A stretch of 55,244 nt of DNA, from assembly GCA_001689445.1 (NCBI GenBank), contig LUJN01000031.1:1-55244 (forward strand), written 5' to 3'. A model generated the notes under the pieces. It was given only the letters and a program-made list of their open reading frames with translations. It was not told the DNA's origin and made no database searches. This DNA comes from Bacteroidales bacterium M3. GTDB lineage: Bacteria; Bacteroidota; Bacteroidia; Bacteroidales; Muribaculaceae. Shown here piece after piece: positions 47,963 through 55,244 of this stretch. Numbering within the stretch: position 1 is the stretch's first letter; the number at the start of each line of letters is the position of its first letter. The translations under genes were made by a program, and so were the position numbers.

Positions 47963-49294
47963 TTATCCTGCCGTCGGCAAAACCGTGTCTGCCTCCCTTG
48001 TGTCAATCATGGCGCCCTGCCCGTGCGCGGGTAAGGAGACGAGCACCTTGTCGATGCGCACGCCGTCCATGTCGACCACCTCAAACGTGAAGTCGTGCCA
48101 AATGATTTTTTCCCCGGTGACGGGCACATGCTTGAGTTCCTCAAGGATAAGCCCTCCCAAGGTGGAGTAGTCGGCGGGGAGAAAGAGATCGTCACGGTCA
48201 AAATAGCTTAGGAAGTCATAGACGGGATACTGGCCGTCGACAAGCCACGTGTTGTCGTGGCGGGGCGTGATTTCGGGCTGGTCATCGTCGCTGCCTACCG
48301 CTCCGATAAGGCCTTCGAGGATGTCGCCGAGGGTGACTACACCCTGCATTGAGCCAAACTCGTCACACACGAGCGCGCAATGGATGTGGCGTGTCTTCAG
48401 CGCGTCGAGCGCGTCGTAGGCCGACATCGTTTCGGGGAAATATGTGGCTGCGCCGGTGACGGCCTGCAGGCTGAAACGGGGCGAGTCAATCGACAATATA
48501 AGTTCCTTGAGCGACACTATGCCGCAGACCTCGTCATGGTTGTCGTCGGCAAGCACGGGATACGAATCGTGGAGCTCCATCTCCATAACCCTGCGTATGG
48601 CGGGGGCATCCATGGAGATGCGCAGGGCCACGACATCCTTCTTTGGTGTCATGATTGACGAGACACGGCGGTCTCCGAGCGCCAGGGCACGCTGCATGAT
48701 GTCCTGTTCCACCTCCTTTACCTCGCCGGCATCCTTCCCGTCGCGTATCATCGACTTGATTTCATCTTCGGTGACATGGGCCGTATCCTGGGATATGCCA
48801 AGAAGCCGAATGATGAGCGCAGTGGAACGGGACAGGCACCATACCACAGGAATCGCGGCGACCGACAGCAGCCACATCGGGCGCGCGACGGCCTTTGCCA
48901 CGCGGTCGGCAGCCGCAAGTCCGATGCGCTTGGGCACGAGTTCACCGAGGACGATTGAAAGATAGGTCACGATGATTACTATTGATACCTGGGCGATAGT
49001 GCGGGCATAGTTGGCCGGGACGCCCCATTGGTGGAGCAGGCGCCCCATGTCGTCGGCAAGTGCCGCGCCCGAATATATACCCGTGAGGATGCCGATGAGG
49101 GTTATCCCTATCTGCACTGTCGAGAGGAAGCGGTCGGGTTCTCCCGCGAGCCGCAGGGCAGTGGCGGCGGTGCGGCTGCCTCTTTTTGCATCGGCCGAGA
49201 GCTTTGAGCGGCGTGCCGAGATGAGTGCCACCTCGGTCATTGAGAAGATTCCGTTAAGGAGTATAAGTCCCAGGATAATCAGTAAATCGTCCAT
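47963..49294 (-). CDS. CNNM/CorC-family (hemolysin-like) membrane protein
   Basis: A 443-residue protein of the family linked to Mg/Co export, gliding and related functions. Order: CNNM (DUF21) domain 1-190 with MTEVALISARRSKLSADAKRGSRTA and four helices, a CBS pair (about 205-330; SSIMTPKKDVVALRI, VTLGDILEGLIG), and a C-terminal CorC_HlyC domain (about 345-430; DNTWLVDGQYPVYDF, ADYSTLGGLILEELKHVPVTGE). Length and order are typical. It follows the HDIG gene by 62 nt. Confidence 0.93.
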   Translation of the reverse strand: MDDLLIILGLILLNGIFSMTEVALISARRSKLSADAKRGSRTAATALRLAGEPDRFLSTVQIGITLIGILTGIYSGAALADDMGRLLHQWGVPANYARTIAQVSIVIIVTYLSIVLGELVPKRIGLAAADRVAKAVARPMWLLSVAAIPVVWCLSRSTALIIRLLGISQDTAHVTEDEIKSMIRDGKDAGEVKEVEQDIMQRALALGDRRVSSIMTPKKDVVALRISMDAPAIRRVMEMELHDSYPVLADDNHDEVCGIVSLKELILSIDSPRFSLQAVTGAATYFPETMSAYDALDALKTRHIHCALVCDEFGSMQGVVTLGDILEGLIGAVGSDDDQPEITPRHDNTWLVDGQYPVYDFLSYFDRDDLFLPADYSTLGGLILEELKHVPVTGEKIIWHDFTFEVVDMDGVRIDKVLVSLPAHGQGAMIDTREADTVLPTAG

Positions 49295-49356
49295 AAGTAC
49301 AGTGTCAACAACTTTACAGATGTCGATGTTTAGTCGGCGTCGCCAAGCGGCCGGCT

Positions 49357-51435
49357 TTATTGCCTGCCCTGGGGCGCATTGTCGGAGTCGGAAGCCTTAG
49401 GCCCGGCGATTTTTTCGGGATAGGAGACACGGGCATGGTACATTGTGCGCAACCGCTCGTTGAAGGATGCCTTTATGGCCGCGATGTCGCGGAACGAGAG
49501 CGGCGACTCCGAGAGCAGCCCCTCGTCTATCTGGCTGTCGATGATGCGGTCGACAAGTGCCGATATGGCGGCGGGTGTGTGTTCCTGTAGGGAACGGGAG
49601 GCCGCCTCCACGGCATCGGCCATCATCAGTATGGAGGTCTCCTTGGTCTGCGGATTGGGCCCCGGATAGGTGAACGGCGCGGAATCCACCTCCTCGTCGG
49701 GGTGGGCATTGCAGTAGGTTGTGTAGAAGTAGCGGGCTTTCCCCTTGCCGTGGTGCTGCGAGATGAAGTCCTTGATGACCATCGGCAATTTTCCTTTCTC
49801 GGCACGCTTCAGCCCGTCGGGCACGTGGGCTATGACCACGCGAGCGCTCTGCTCGGGGCTTAGGGCAAGGTGGGGGTTGACCCCATGCTGGTTTTCAGTG
49901 AAGAATGCCGGGTTTTCAATCTTGCCGATGTCGTGGTAGAGTGCCCCGGCACGCACGAGCTGCACGTTTGCGCCGATGCGGTGCGCAGCCTCGGCGGCGA
50001 GATTGCTCACCTGCATAGAGTGCTGGAATGTCCCCGGGCACTGCTCGGAAAGCTCGCGCAGTATGGGATTGTTGACATCCGACAGCTCGACAAGCGTCAC
50101 CTTGGAGGTGAAGCCGAATATCTTCTCCACGACAAATATCATGATGTAGGCGAACGACACGAAGACGGCATTGATGCCAAACGAGCCGAACATTCTCGGC
50201 ACGAGCTTGTCGGGCGAGCCGGTGAGCAGGATGTCGATGGCAAAGTAGCCGACACTGTAGGTGAGGAACACCAGCAGGGCGGTGCGCAGCAGCTGCGACC
50301 GCCGCGACAGGTCCTTGAGCGAGTTGATGGCGGCGAGTCCGGCGATAAACTCCAGGAAGATAAACTCCAGCGGCGACGGGGCTATGATGGCGCACAGCAT
50401 TATCTCGACCATGTGGCAGAACAGGGCGGTGCGGGAGTCGAAGAACACCACCATCATGATGGGTATGATGACAAACGGCACGAGGTAAAGCCCCATGCGG
50501 AACGCCGTCGACATGCCGAAGGCGAGCAGCGTGCATCCCGTCACAAGCGACATGATGAGTATTATCGAGCGGTTGTCATAAAGGATTGCCGGACGGAAGA
50601 AATATAGGTAGCAGTAGAGCGCGCCCAGCAATATGATGATATACAGCAGCTGTCCGAGCAGGATGTAGATGTTCTCGCGGCTCGTGCGTGAGGTCTTCTC
50701 GCTCATTATCTTCTCGTAGGTGTGGAGCAGCGAGAAGTGCTGGGGGGTCACTATGTCGCCGCGGTCGATGATGCGCTCCCCCTGCTGCAGCAGTCCGATG
50801 GGGGCAAGGGCTTTCTGGTACATCTCCTCGCGCAGACGCTCGGTCGCCACGGTGTCGAGGACGATGTTGGCGGTGAGGTGGTCGGGGATGTTTATCGACT
50901 CAAGCACGGCATGGTACACAGTGCCCGGTAGGATGCTGTCGAGTCGCGTGTATGCCATGCGCGGAGAGTAGTAGCCCCCTGTTGGCACGCTTATCGCCAC
51001 ATTGTCGTGGATAAAACGGATATTGGGCAGCCTGCCCCTTTTTATCTCGGAGTATGTGGCCTGGTCAACTATGCCGTTGTCGATAATCTTCTTGATTTCC
51101 GAGATGACCTTGTTGCGCTGTAGTGGTGACAGTCCTGATGACAGGGAGTTGACCCGCCGCGCTATCTCCGACAAGGTCTCTTTCTCGTCGGTGTTAAGAC
51201 GCTTGTAGACGGGCTGGAACGTTGCGTCGATGCTGTCCTTTGTGTGCTTGACGCTCAGCGAGTCAAGGTAGATGGGCATGTCGGTGGGAGCGGTCAGCAG
51301 GGAATAGCTCCACGGCTTGCCCAGCTCGTAGCTGTATCGGTCCTTGCCGCCACGCGGGAGCAGGTAGAGCAGTATGGCTGCGGCGGCCACGAATATGAGG
51401 GAGCGTATTAGTGTAGAGCGTGATGCAGGTTTCAT
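49357..51435 (-). CDS. 7TM-HD phosphohydrolase (PgpH-like)
   Basis: A 692-residue membrane protein: N-terminal helix (10-26), an extracytoplasmic 7TMR-HDED-type domain (about 45-270), seven helices (about 270-480) and a cytoplasmic HD domain with LYHDIGKIENPAFFTENQHG (His501, Asp502). Listeria PgpH, with the same layout, hydrolyses cyclic di-AMP, so this is a likely c-di-AMP phosphodiesterase. The gene is 17 nt downstream of relA/spoT; joint expression would link two nucleotide signals. Confidence 0.9.
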   Translation of the reverse strand: MKPASRSTLIRSLIFVAAAAILLYLLPRGGKDRYSYELGKPWSYSLLTAPTDMPIYLDSLSVKHTKDSIDATFQPVYKRLNTDEKETLSEIARRVNSLSSGLSPLQRNKVISEIKKIIDNGIVDQATYSEIKRGRLPNIRFIHDNVAISVPTGGYYSPRMAYTRLDSILPGTVYHAVLESINIPDHLTANIVLDTVATERLREEMYQKALAPIGLLQQGERIIDRGDIVTPQHFSLLHTYEKIMSEKTSRTSRENIYILLGQLLYIIILLGALYCYLYFFRPAILYDNRSIILIMSLVTGCTLLAFGMSTAFRMGLYLVPFVIIPIMMVVFFDSRTALFCHMVEIMLCAIIAPSPLEFIFLEFIAGLAAINSLKDLSRRSQLLRTALLVFLTYSVGYFAIDILLTGSPDKLVPRMFGSFGINAVFVSFAYIMIFVVEKIFGFTSKVTLVELSDVNNPILRELSEQCPGTFQHSMQVSNLAAEAAHRIGANVQLVRAGALYHDIGKIENPAFFTENQHGVNPHLALSPEQSARVVIAHVPDGLKRAEKGKLPMVIKDFISQHHGKGKARYFYTTYCNAHPDEEVDSAPFTYPGPNPQTKETSILMMADAVEAASRSLQEHTPAAISALVDRIIDSQIDEGLLSESPLSFRDIAAIKASFNERLRTMYHARVSYPEKIAGPKASDSDNAPQGRQ

Positions 51436-51452
51436 TTGGTGGTCTTATGGGG

Positions 51453-53696
51453 TCACAGGACGCGCGTGGCGCGTTTTACTCCGTTGATTTTCTTTACTTT
51501 GTTGCACAGGTCGCTTACTATCTTCACATCCTCCACCAACACCGAGAGGTCGCAGTGGAACACCTCGTCGCGGGCCTCGATGTTGAGGCTGCGTATGTTT
51601 AGCTCAAGGTTAGTGGATATCATCGATATAAGCTCCTGCAGGATGCCATGTCGGTCGATGCCCTCTATGCGCACGTTTGCCAGGAACGATGTCGCCTGCA
51701 CGGCCCACTTTGTCGCCACAATACGCGGGCCGTAGCTCGCCTTGAGCACCTGGGCGCGGGGGCAAGTGAGGGCATGGACGGTGACAGTGTTGTCATCCTC
51801 TATAAATCCCATCACGTCGTCGCCGGGGATGGGGTTGCAACACTCGCCGAGACGGAAGTTTGCGCCGTTGCGGTCGTTGCGCAGTATGTAGGTCTGCTTG
51901 GGGTTGATGGGGGGATTGCCGGCGGTCAGCGTCTTGGAGGGGTCGTTGCGGTCATTCTTGCCACGTCCGAATATCTTGCTCAGCAGCCCGGGGGAGCTGT
52001 TTTTCTTGAACGACTTCACGAGGCTCTCGTCGAGCACCACCTCCTCGTTGCCCAGGGCGAGGTAAAGCTCCTCGCGGTTGGCCATCTTGTAGGTGCCGAG
52101 TATCTTGGTTACGACCTCGTTGGAGTCCTGTATCTGCTGCTCGGCGAGGAATGTCTCGAATATCTTGCGCCCACGGTCGATGACCGGCTGGCGGTTGCGG
52201 CGCAGGGCAGCCCGCAGACGTGTGCGCGCCTTTGCCGTGGCGAGAAACCCGAGCCACTCGGGGTTTGGGGTCTGCGACTGGGAGGTGAGCACCTCCACCT
52301 GATCGCCCGACTTGAGCTTGTGGGACAGCGGGACGAGCTTGTGGTTGACCTTGCCCGCGATGCAGTGGAAACCCATCTGGGAGTGCAGCTCAAACGCCAC
52401 GTCGAGCACGGTAGAGTTGTTGGGGAGCGTCAGCAGTTCACCCTTTGGCGTAAAGACGATTATCTCCGAGGAGAACAGGTTGAGTTTCAGCGTGTCGAGG
52501 AAATCGATGGCGTCGGGCGACGGTTCGTTGAGTATATCCTGGATGGTGTGAAGCCAGGCGTTAAGCTCGGTTTCTTCCTCACCTTCGCCGATTTTGTACT
52601 TCCAGTGGGCGGCAAACCCTTTCTCGGCAATCTCGTCCATGCGGCGCGAGCGTATCTGCACCTCGATCCAGTTGCCGTCGGGTCCCATCACGGTCATGTG
52701 CAGTGCCTGGTAGCCGTTGGCCTTGGGGACGCTCACCCAGTCGCGCAGCCGCTCGGGGTGGAGGCGGTAGAGGTCGGTGATGATGGAGTATATCTGCCAG
52801 CAGATGGCCTTTTCCTGCGACTGGTCGTCGCAATCGAATATGATGCGGCAGGCATACAGGTCGTATACCTCCTCAAACGGTATATGCTTGGTCTCCATCT
52901 TCTTCCATATGGAATAGGGGCTCTTGACACGCGCCTTGGCGGTGTATTTCAGCCCCATGGCGTCGAGCCGCTCGCGGATGGGGGCGGCAAAGTCGTTGTA
53001 GACCTCGGTGCGTTGCTCCTCGGTATCCTTTATCTGCTCGGTGATGCGGGCATAGGCCGTGGGATGCTCATACTTGAAGCTGAGGTTCTCAAACTCGGTC
53101 TTTATCTGGAACAGCCCGAGGCGGTGGGCCAACGGCGCATATATATATAATGTCTCGCCGGCAATCTTATACTGCTTGTTGGGCGCCATTGAGCCGAGAG
53201 TGCGCATGTTGTGGAGACGGTCGGCCATCTTGATGAGCACCACGCGTATATCCTCGCTCATCGTCAGCAGCAGCTTGCGGAAGTTCTCGGCCTGTGCCGA
53301 CGCCTTGTCGCCGAATATGCCGCCCGAAATCTTTGTCAGGCCGCTGACGAGCTGCGCTATCTTCTTGCCGAAGTGCTGCTCGATATCCTCGACTGTGTAT
53401 TCCGTGTCTTCCACCACGTCATGGAGCAGGGCGGCGCAAATGGAGGTGGAGCCGAGGCCAATCTCCTGGCTCGCGATCTTGGCCACGGCGATGGGGTGGA
53501 GGATATACGGCTCTCCGGAGCGTCGGCGGATGCCCTTGTGCGCTTCCTTTGCAAAGCGGTAGGCCCGCTCGATAATCTCGGCCTTCTTGCGGTGGTTGCT
53601 GCTCAGGTATCCGTTGAGCACTTCCTGGAAGGCCGCCTCTATCATGCGGTCTTCCTCCTCGGGGGTGGGTTGTGTCGTGGGGGTTCGCTCTTCCAT
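51453..53696 (-). CDS. Bifunctional (p)ppGpp synthetase/hydrolase (RelA/SpoT)
   Basis: A 747-residue stringent-response enzyme. The N-terminal HD hydrolase is intact: GEPYILHPIAVAKI and LLHDVVEDTEY (His92, Asp93, Glu96, Asp97). The synthetase has RVKSPYSIWKKM, YDLYACRII and VPKANGYQALHMTVMGP. A TGS domain follows (about 405-465; IIVFTPKGELLTLP), then a helical/zinc-finger region (FRLGECCNPIPGDDVMGF) and a C-terminal ACT domain (about 670-747). The two catalytic motifs suggest both making and degrading ppGpp. A TAAGTTTG box lies upstream, divergent from the aminotransferase gene. Confidence 0.95.
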   Translation of the reverse strand: MEERTPTTQPTPEEEDRMIEAAFQEVLNGYLSSNHRKKAEIIERAYRFAKEAHKGIRRRSGEPYILHPIAVAKIASQEIGLGSTSICAALLHDVVEDTEYTVEDIEQHFGKKIAQLVSGLTKISGGIFGDKASAQAENFRKLLLTMSEDIRVVLIKMADRLHNMRTLGSMAPNKQYKIAGETLYIYAPLAHRLGLFQIKTEFENLSFKYEHPTAYARITEQIKDTEEQRTEVYNDFAAPIRERLDAMGLKYTAKARVKSPYSIWKKMETKHIPFEEVYDLYACRIIFDCDDQSQEKAICWQIYSIITDLYRLHPERLRDWVSVPKANGYQALHMTVMGPDGNWIEVQIRSRRMDEIAEKGFAAHWKYKIGEGEEETELNAWLHTIQDILNEPSPDAIDFLDTLKLNLFSSEIIVFTPKGELLTLPNNSTVLDVAFELHSQMGFHCIAGKVNHKLVPLSHKLKSGDQVEVLTSQSQTPNPEWLGFLATAKARTRLRAALRRNRQPVIDRGRKIFETFLAEQQIQDSNEVVTKILGTYKMANREELYLALGNEEVVLDESLVKSFKKNSSPGLLSKIFGRGKNDRNDPSKTLTAGNPPINPKQTYILRNDRNGANFRLGECCNPIPGDDVMGFIEDDNTVTVHALTCPRAQVLKASYGPRIVATKWAVQATSFLANVRIEGIDRHGILQELISMISTNLELNIRSLNIEARDEVFHCDLSVLVEDVKIVSDLCNKVKKINGVKRATRVL

Positions 53697-53768
53697 ATAG
53701 TATGCTCTTGCTCGATTGTTTTTACTGCGGCTTGTGCGCCGTCATGCGCGTATTACGCTCATTAACCA

Positions 53769-53776
53769 CAAACTTA
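53769..53776 (-). promoter_or_regulatory. -7 box of relA/spoT
   Basis: TAAGTTTG on the minus strand, 72 nt before the start codon, divergent from the aminotransferase promoter 11 nt away. Confidence 0.55.
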
Positions 53777-53786
53777 GGAAAAAACC

Positions 53787-53818
53787 TTGAAACTATAATA
53801 AAAAAAACACTACTTTTG
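53787..53818 (+). promoter_or_regulatory. Promoter of the aminotransferase gene
   Basis: TTG (53787-53789), 21 nt, TACTTTTG (53811-53818), 24 nt before the ATG. Confidence 0.7.
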
Positions 53819-53842
53819 CAAAAAGTAAAAACCAATATACCG

Positions 53843-55072
53843 ATGGAAAAACAATTCACTGCTACCGAGTGTCAGCCTTGCAAGGCTGACGGCGACTGTT
53901 GTTGCCCCTGTTATGATTTTGACTCAGTTATCGACCGCCACGGCACAGGCGCGATAAAGATTGACGCGCTCCAACAGCTTTTCGGGCGTACCGACATCAC
54001 TCCGCTATGGATTGCCGACATGGATTTCCAGGTGTGTCCCGACATCGTGGATGCCCTGCGTCGCCGCTTTGCCCACCCCGTCTATGGTTACGGCTGTCCC
54101 TCCGACGGCTATTGGCAGTCGATTATCGACTGGCTCGACTCGCGCCACGGGTTTAAGGTCGGGCGCGACGAGCTGATGTTTGTCTCGGGCGTCGTGTGCG
54201 GTCTTGCATATGCCGTCAACTACTTTACCCGCGAGGGGGACGGTATCATAATACAGCCGCCTGTCTATCACCCGTTCAAGATGGTCATCGAGGGCAATCA
54301 CCGCCGTGTGCTCAACAATCCGCTCATCGAGACTCCCGATGGCTTCTACCGTATGGACCTTGACGGTCTCGAACGCATCATGGAGACCGAGCATCCCCGC
54401 ATGATGGTGCTCTGCAACCCCCACAACCCCATCGGCATACAGTGGGACCGCGAGACCCTGCAACGTGTTGCGGAGCTTGCACGCCGCCATGGTGTCATCG
54501 TCGTGAGCGACGAGATACACGGCGATCTGATGCTCTATGGACGCGAGCACTACCCGTTTGCATCGGTGAGCGACGCCGCCGAGGCTGTGGCCGTGACGCT
54601 CGGCGCGCCTTCAAAGACATTCAATATCCCGGGTGTGGTAAGTTCGTGGGTCATCGTCAAGAATCCCGAGTTGCGCGACGGGTTCTTCAAGTGGCTTGAG
54701 AGTAACCATTTCAATGAGCCGACATTTGCCGCCGTTGTCGCCACCGAGGCGGCCTATCGTCACGGAGAGGAATGGCTCGGGCAGATGCTGGAGTATGTCG
54801 AGGGCAATATCGCCGCCGTCGAGGAGGCTCTCGCCGGAGAGCCGCGCATACGCGCCGTGCGCCCGCAGGCGTCGTTCCTCGTGTGGCTCGACTGCCGTGG
54901 CCTCGGCCTTTCTCATGCCGAGCTGATCGACCTCTTCGTCAACAAGGCGCGCATGGCGCTCAACGACGGCACGATGTTTGGCGCCGAGGGAGAGGGCTTC
55001 ATGCGTCTCAACGTCGCCACGCCCCGCTCGGTGCTTCTCGACAGTATCGGCCGCCTGCTCCGTGCCCTTTGA
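53843..55072 (+). CDS. PLP-dependent aminotransferase, MalY/PatB (cystathionine beta-lyase) type
   Basis: A 409-residue fold-type I PLP enzyme, probably a C-S beta-lyase or aminotransferase of the PatB group. Motifs are TPLWIADMDFQVCPDIVDAL, YGYGCPSDGYWQSIIDWL, VLCNPHNPIGIQWDRETL, VSDEIHGDLML and the PLP-lysine region LGAPSKTFNIPG (Lys258). I start at MEKQFTATE (53843). The frame is open 57 codons further, across the promoter. Residues 10-23 are an unusual Cys-rich extension (CQPCKADGDCCCPC) before the normal YDFDSVIDRHGT start; its DNA holds a 20-bp perfect palindrome. The stop TGA is followed by a heptad array. Confidence 0.9.
   Translation: MEKQFTATECQPCKADGDCCCPCYDFDSVIDRHGTGAIKIDALQQLFGRTDITPLWIADMDFQVCPDIVDALRRRFAHPVYGYGCPSDGYWQSIIDWLDSRHGFKVGRDELMFVSGVVCGLAYAVNYFTREGDGIIIQPPVYHPFKMVIEGNHRRVLNNPLIETPDGFYRMDLDGLERIMETEHPRMMVLCNPHNPIGIQWDRETLQRVAELARRHGVIVVSDEIHGDLMLYGREHYPFASVSDAAEAVAVTLGAPSKTFNIPGVVSSWVIVKNPELRDGFFKWLESNHFNEPTFAAVVATEAAYRHGEEWLGQMLEYVEGNIAAVEEALAGEPRIRAVRPQASFLVWLDCRGLGLSHAELIDLFVNKARMALNDGTMFGAEGEGFMRLNVATPRSVLLDSIGRLLRAL
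53871..53890. repeat. Perfect 20-bp palindrome in the 5' coding region
   Basis: GTCAGCCTTGCAAGGCTGAC is its own reverse complement. It spans codons 10-16 of the aminotransferase gene, 28 nt after the ATG. It could be an operator or an mRNA hairpin. Confidence 0.7.
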
Positions 55073-55073
55073 T

Positions 55074-55101
55074 AGTGCACAGTTCAAAGTGCACAGTTCA
55101 A
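55074..55101 (+). repeat. Heptad array after the aminotransferase gene
   Basis: AGTGCAC, AGTTCAA, AGTGCAC, AGTTCAA, starting one base after the stop TGA (as TGA-T-AGTGCAC) and reading outward. Confidence 0.9.
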
Positions 55102-55129
55102 ATATAGGGGTTAGCCTATGCCCCAGGAA

Positions 55130-55186
55130 AAAGCCGGGAATGGCCACACGTCGCGAGACGCAGGCCATCTCCCGGCTTTCTTTTTT
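55130..55186 (+). terminator. Intrinsic terminator after the aminotransferase gene
   Basis: AAAGCCGGGA, A, TGGCC pairs with GGCCA, TC, TCCCGGCTTT around a loop of about 17 nt, followed by CTTTTTT. A strong hairpin plus T-tract. Confidence 0.85.
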
Positions 55187-55199
55187 GCGGGAAAAGTAG

Positions 55200-55207
55200 T
55201 ATCTTTG
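55200..55207 (+). promoter_or_regulatory. -7 box at the window end
   Basis: TATCTTTG right after the terminator marks a new plus-strand unit beginning near 55214. Only about 30 nt of its transcript are inside the window; no start codon is identifiable. Confidence 0.55.
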
Positions 55208-55244
55208 CAGTCGGAAACACCGAGTGCTTGCTACCTCGTAAAAA

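Noticed and set aside
51648..53150. A 500-codon plus-strand open frame opposite relA/spoT
   Set aside because: relA/spoT has all catalytic motifs in the other frame. The antisense product is a compositional shadow despite its length.
1..55244. CRISPR arrays, tRNA and rRNA genes
   Set aside because: The tandem repeats have 7- or 9-nt units without spacers, and no T-loop motif or rRNA-like stretch was found by reading. A covariance-model scan would be decisive.

Overview
The window looks like a stretch of chromosome from a GC-rich member of the Bacteroidales, most likely Muribaculaceae (family placement is inference). Three things point there. Promoters carry the Bacteroidetes -7 box TAnnTTTG. 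Gene content includes N-succinylornithine carbamoyltransferase, single-chain pyruvate:ferredoxin oxidoreductase, a BspA-like leucine-rich protein, a lone A5P-isomerase SIS domain, and DUF4199/DUF4919-type proteins. Many genes have A-rich leaders without Shine-Dalgarno sequences. I see no rRNA, tRNA, CRISPR array, prophage or intact insertion sequence.

Layout. 39-4880 (minus): recF, dciA/DUF721, a hotdog thioesterase, an A5P isomerase, a PfkB-like protein, a TPR protein and ribH, read as a close-packed cluster from a promoter at about 4.9 kb. 4973-10699: dnaX (minus) diverges from pyrG-yidC (plus). 10.8-14.9 kb: an ORF6N-domain protein converges on nifJ. 15-19.3 kb: a tolC-emrA-MFS tripartite efflux operon behind a 270-nt leader holding a small ORF and a terminator-like hairpin. 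19.3-25.2 kb: pncB, a PepSY-like protein, a DUF4199-GT2-DUF6452-DUF6048 set, and a barrel protein. 25.2-27.2 kb: folB and an esterase, then an isolated small transcription unit (26.9-27.15 kb). 27.3-35.3 kb: an outer-membrane barrel with a large TPR protein, a POT peptide transporter, sufE and an M28 lipoprotein peptidase. 35.4-36.8 kb: a two-domain ABC ATPase. 37.1-39.8 kb: the BspA-like protein. 40-41.8 kb: argF'-like carbamoyltransferase with a formate/nitrite channel. 41.9-44.5 kb: a DUF2156 acyltransferase-like gene followed by an ATPase-TOPRIM (DUF4435-like) fusion. 44.5-45.5 kb: two paralogous small lipoproteins. 45.7-55.1 kb: menA, DUF4919, two membrane-protein genes, an HDIG phosphohydrolase, relA/spoT, and a MalY/PatB-type aminotransferase.

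Most of the window is housekeeping. Replication and repair are covered by recF, dciA and dnaX. Cofactors are covered by ribH, folB, pncB, menA and sufE. CTP and membrane-protein insertion are covered by pyrG and yidC, and alarmone control by relA.

The most unusual content is between genes. There are four interspersed repeat classes: (1) heptad arrays with unit ARTKCAY, which begin flush with stop codons and always read outward from genes; (2) nonad arrays with a unit like CTTATTNGG; (3) GTAG-headed palindromes resembling REP elements, including one inside the dnaX reading frame; (4) a BIME-like inverted pair of a second GTAG palindrome. The best candidates for something undescribed are the heptad arrays, the small transcription unit at 26.9-27.15 kb, the efflux leader, and the DUF2156 / ATPase-TOPRIM pair.
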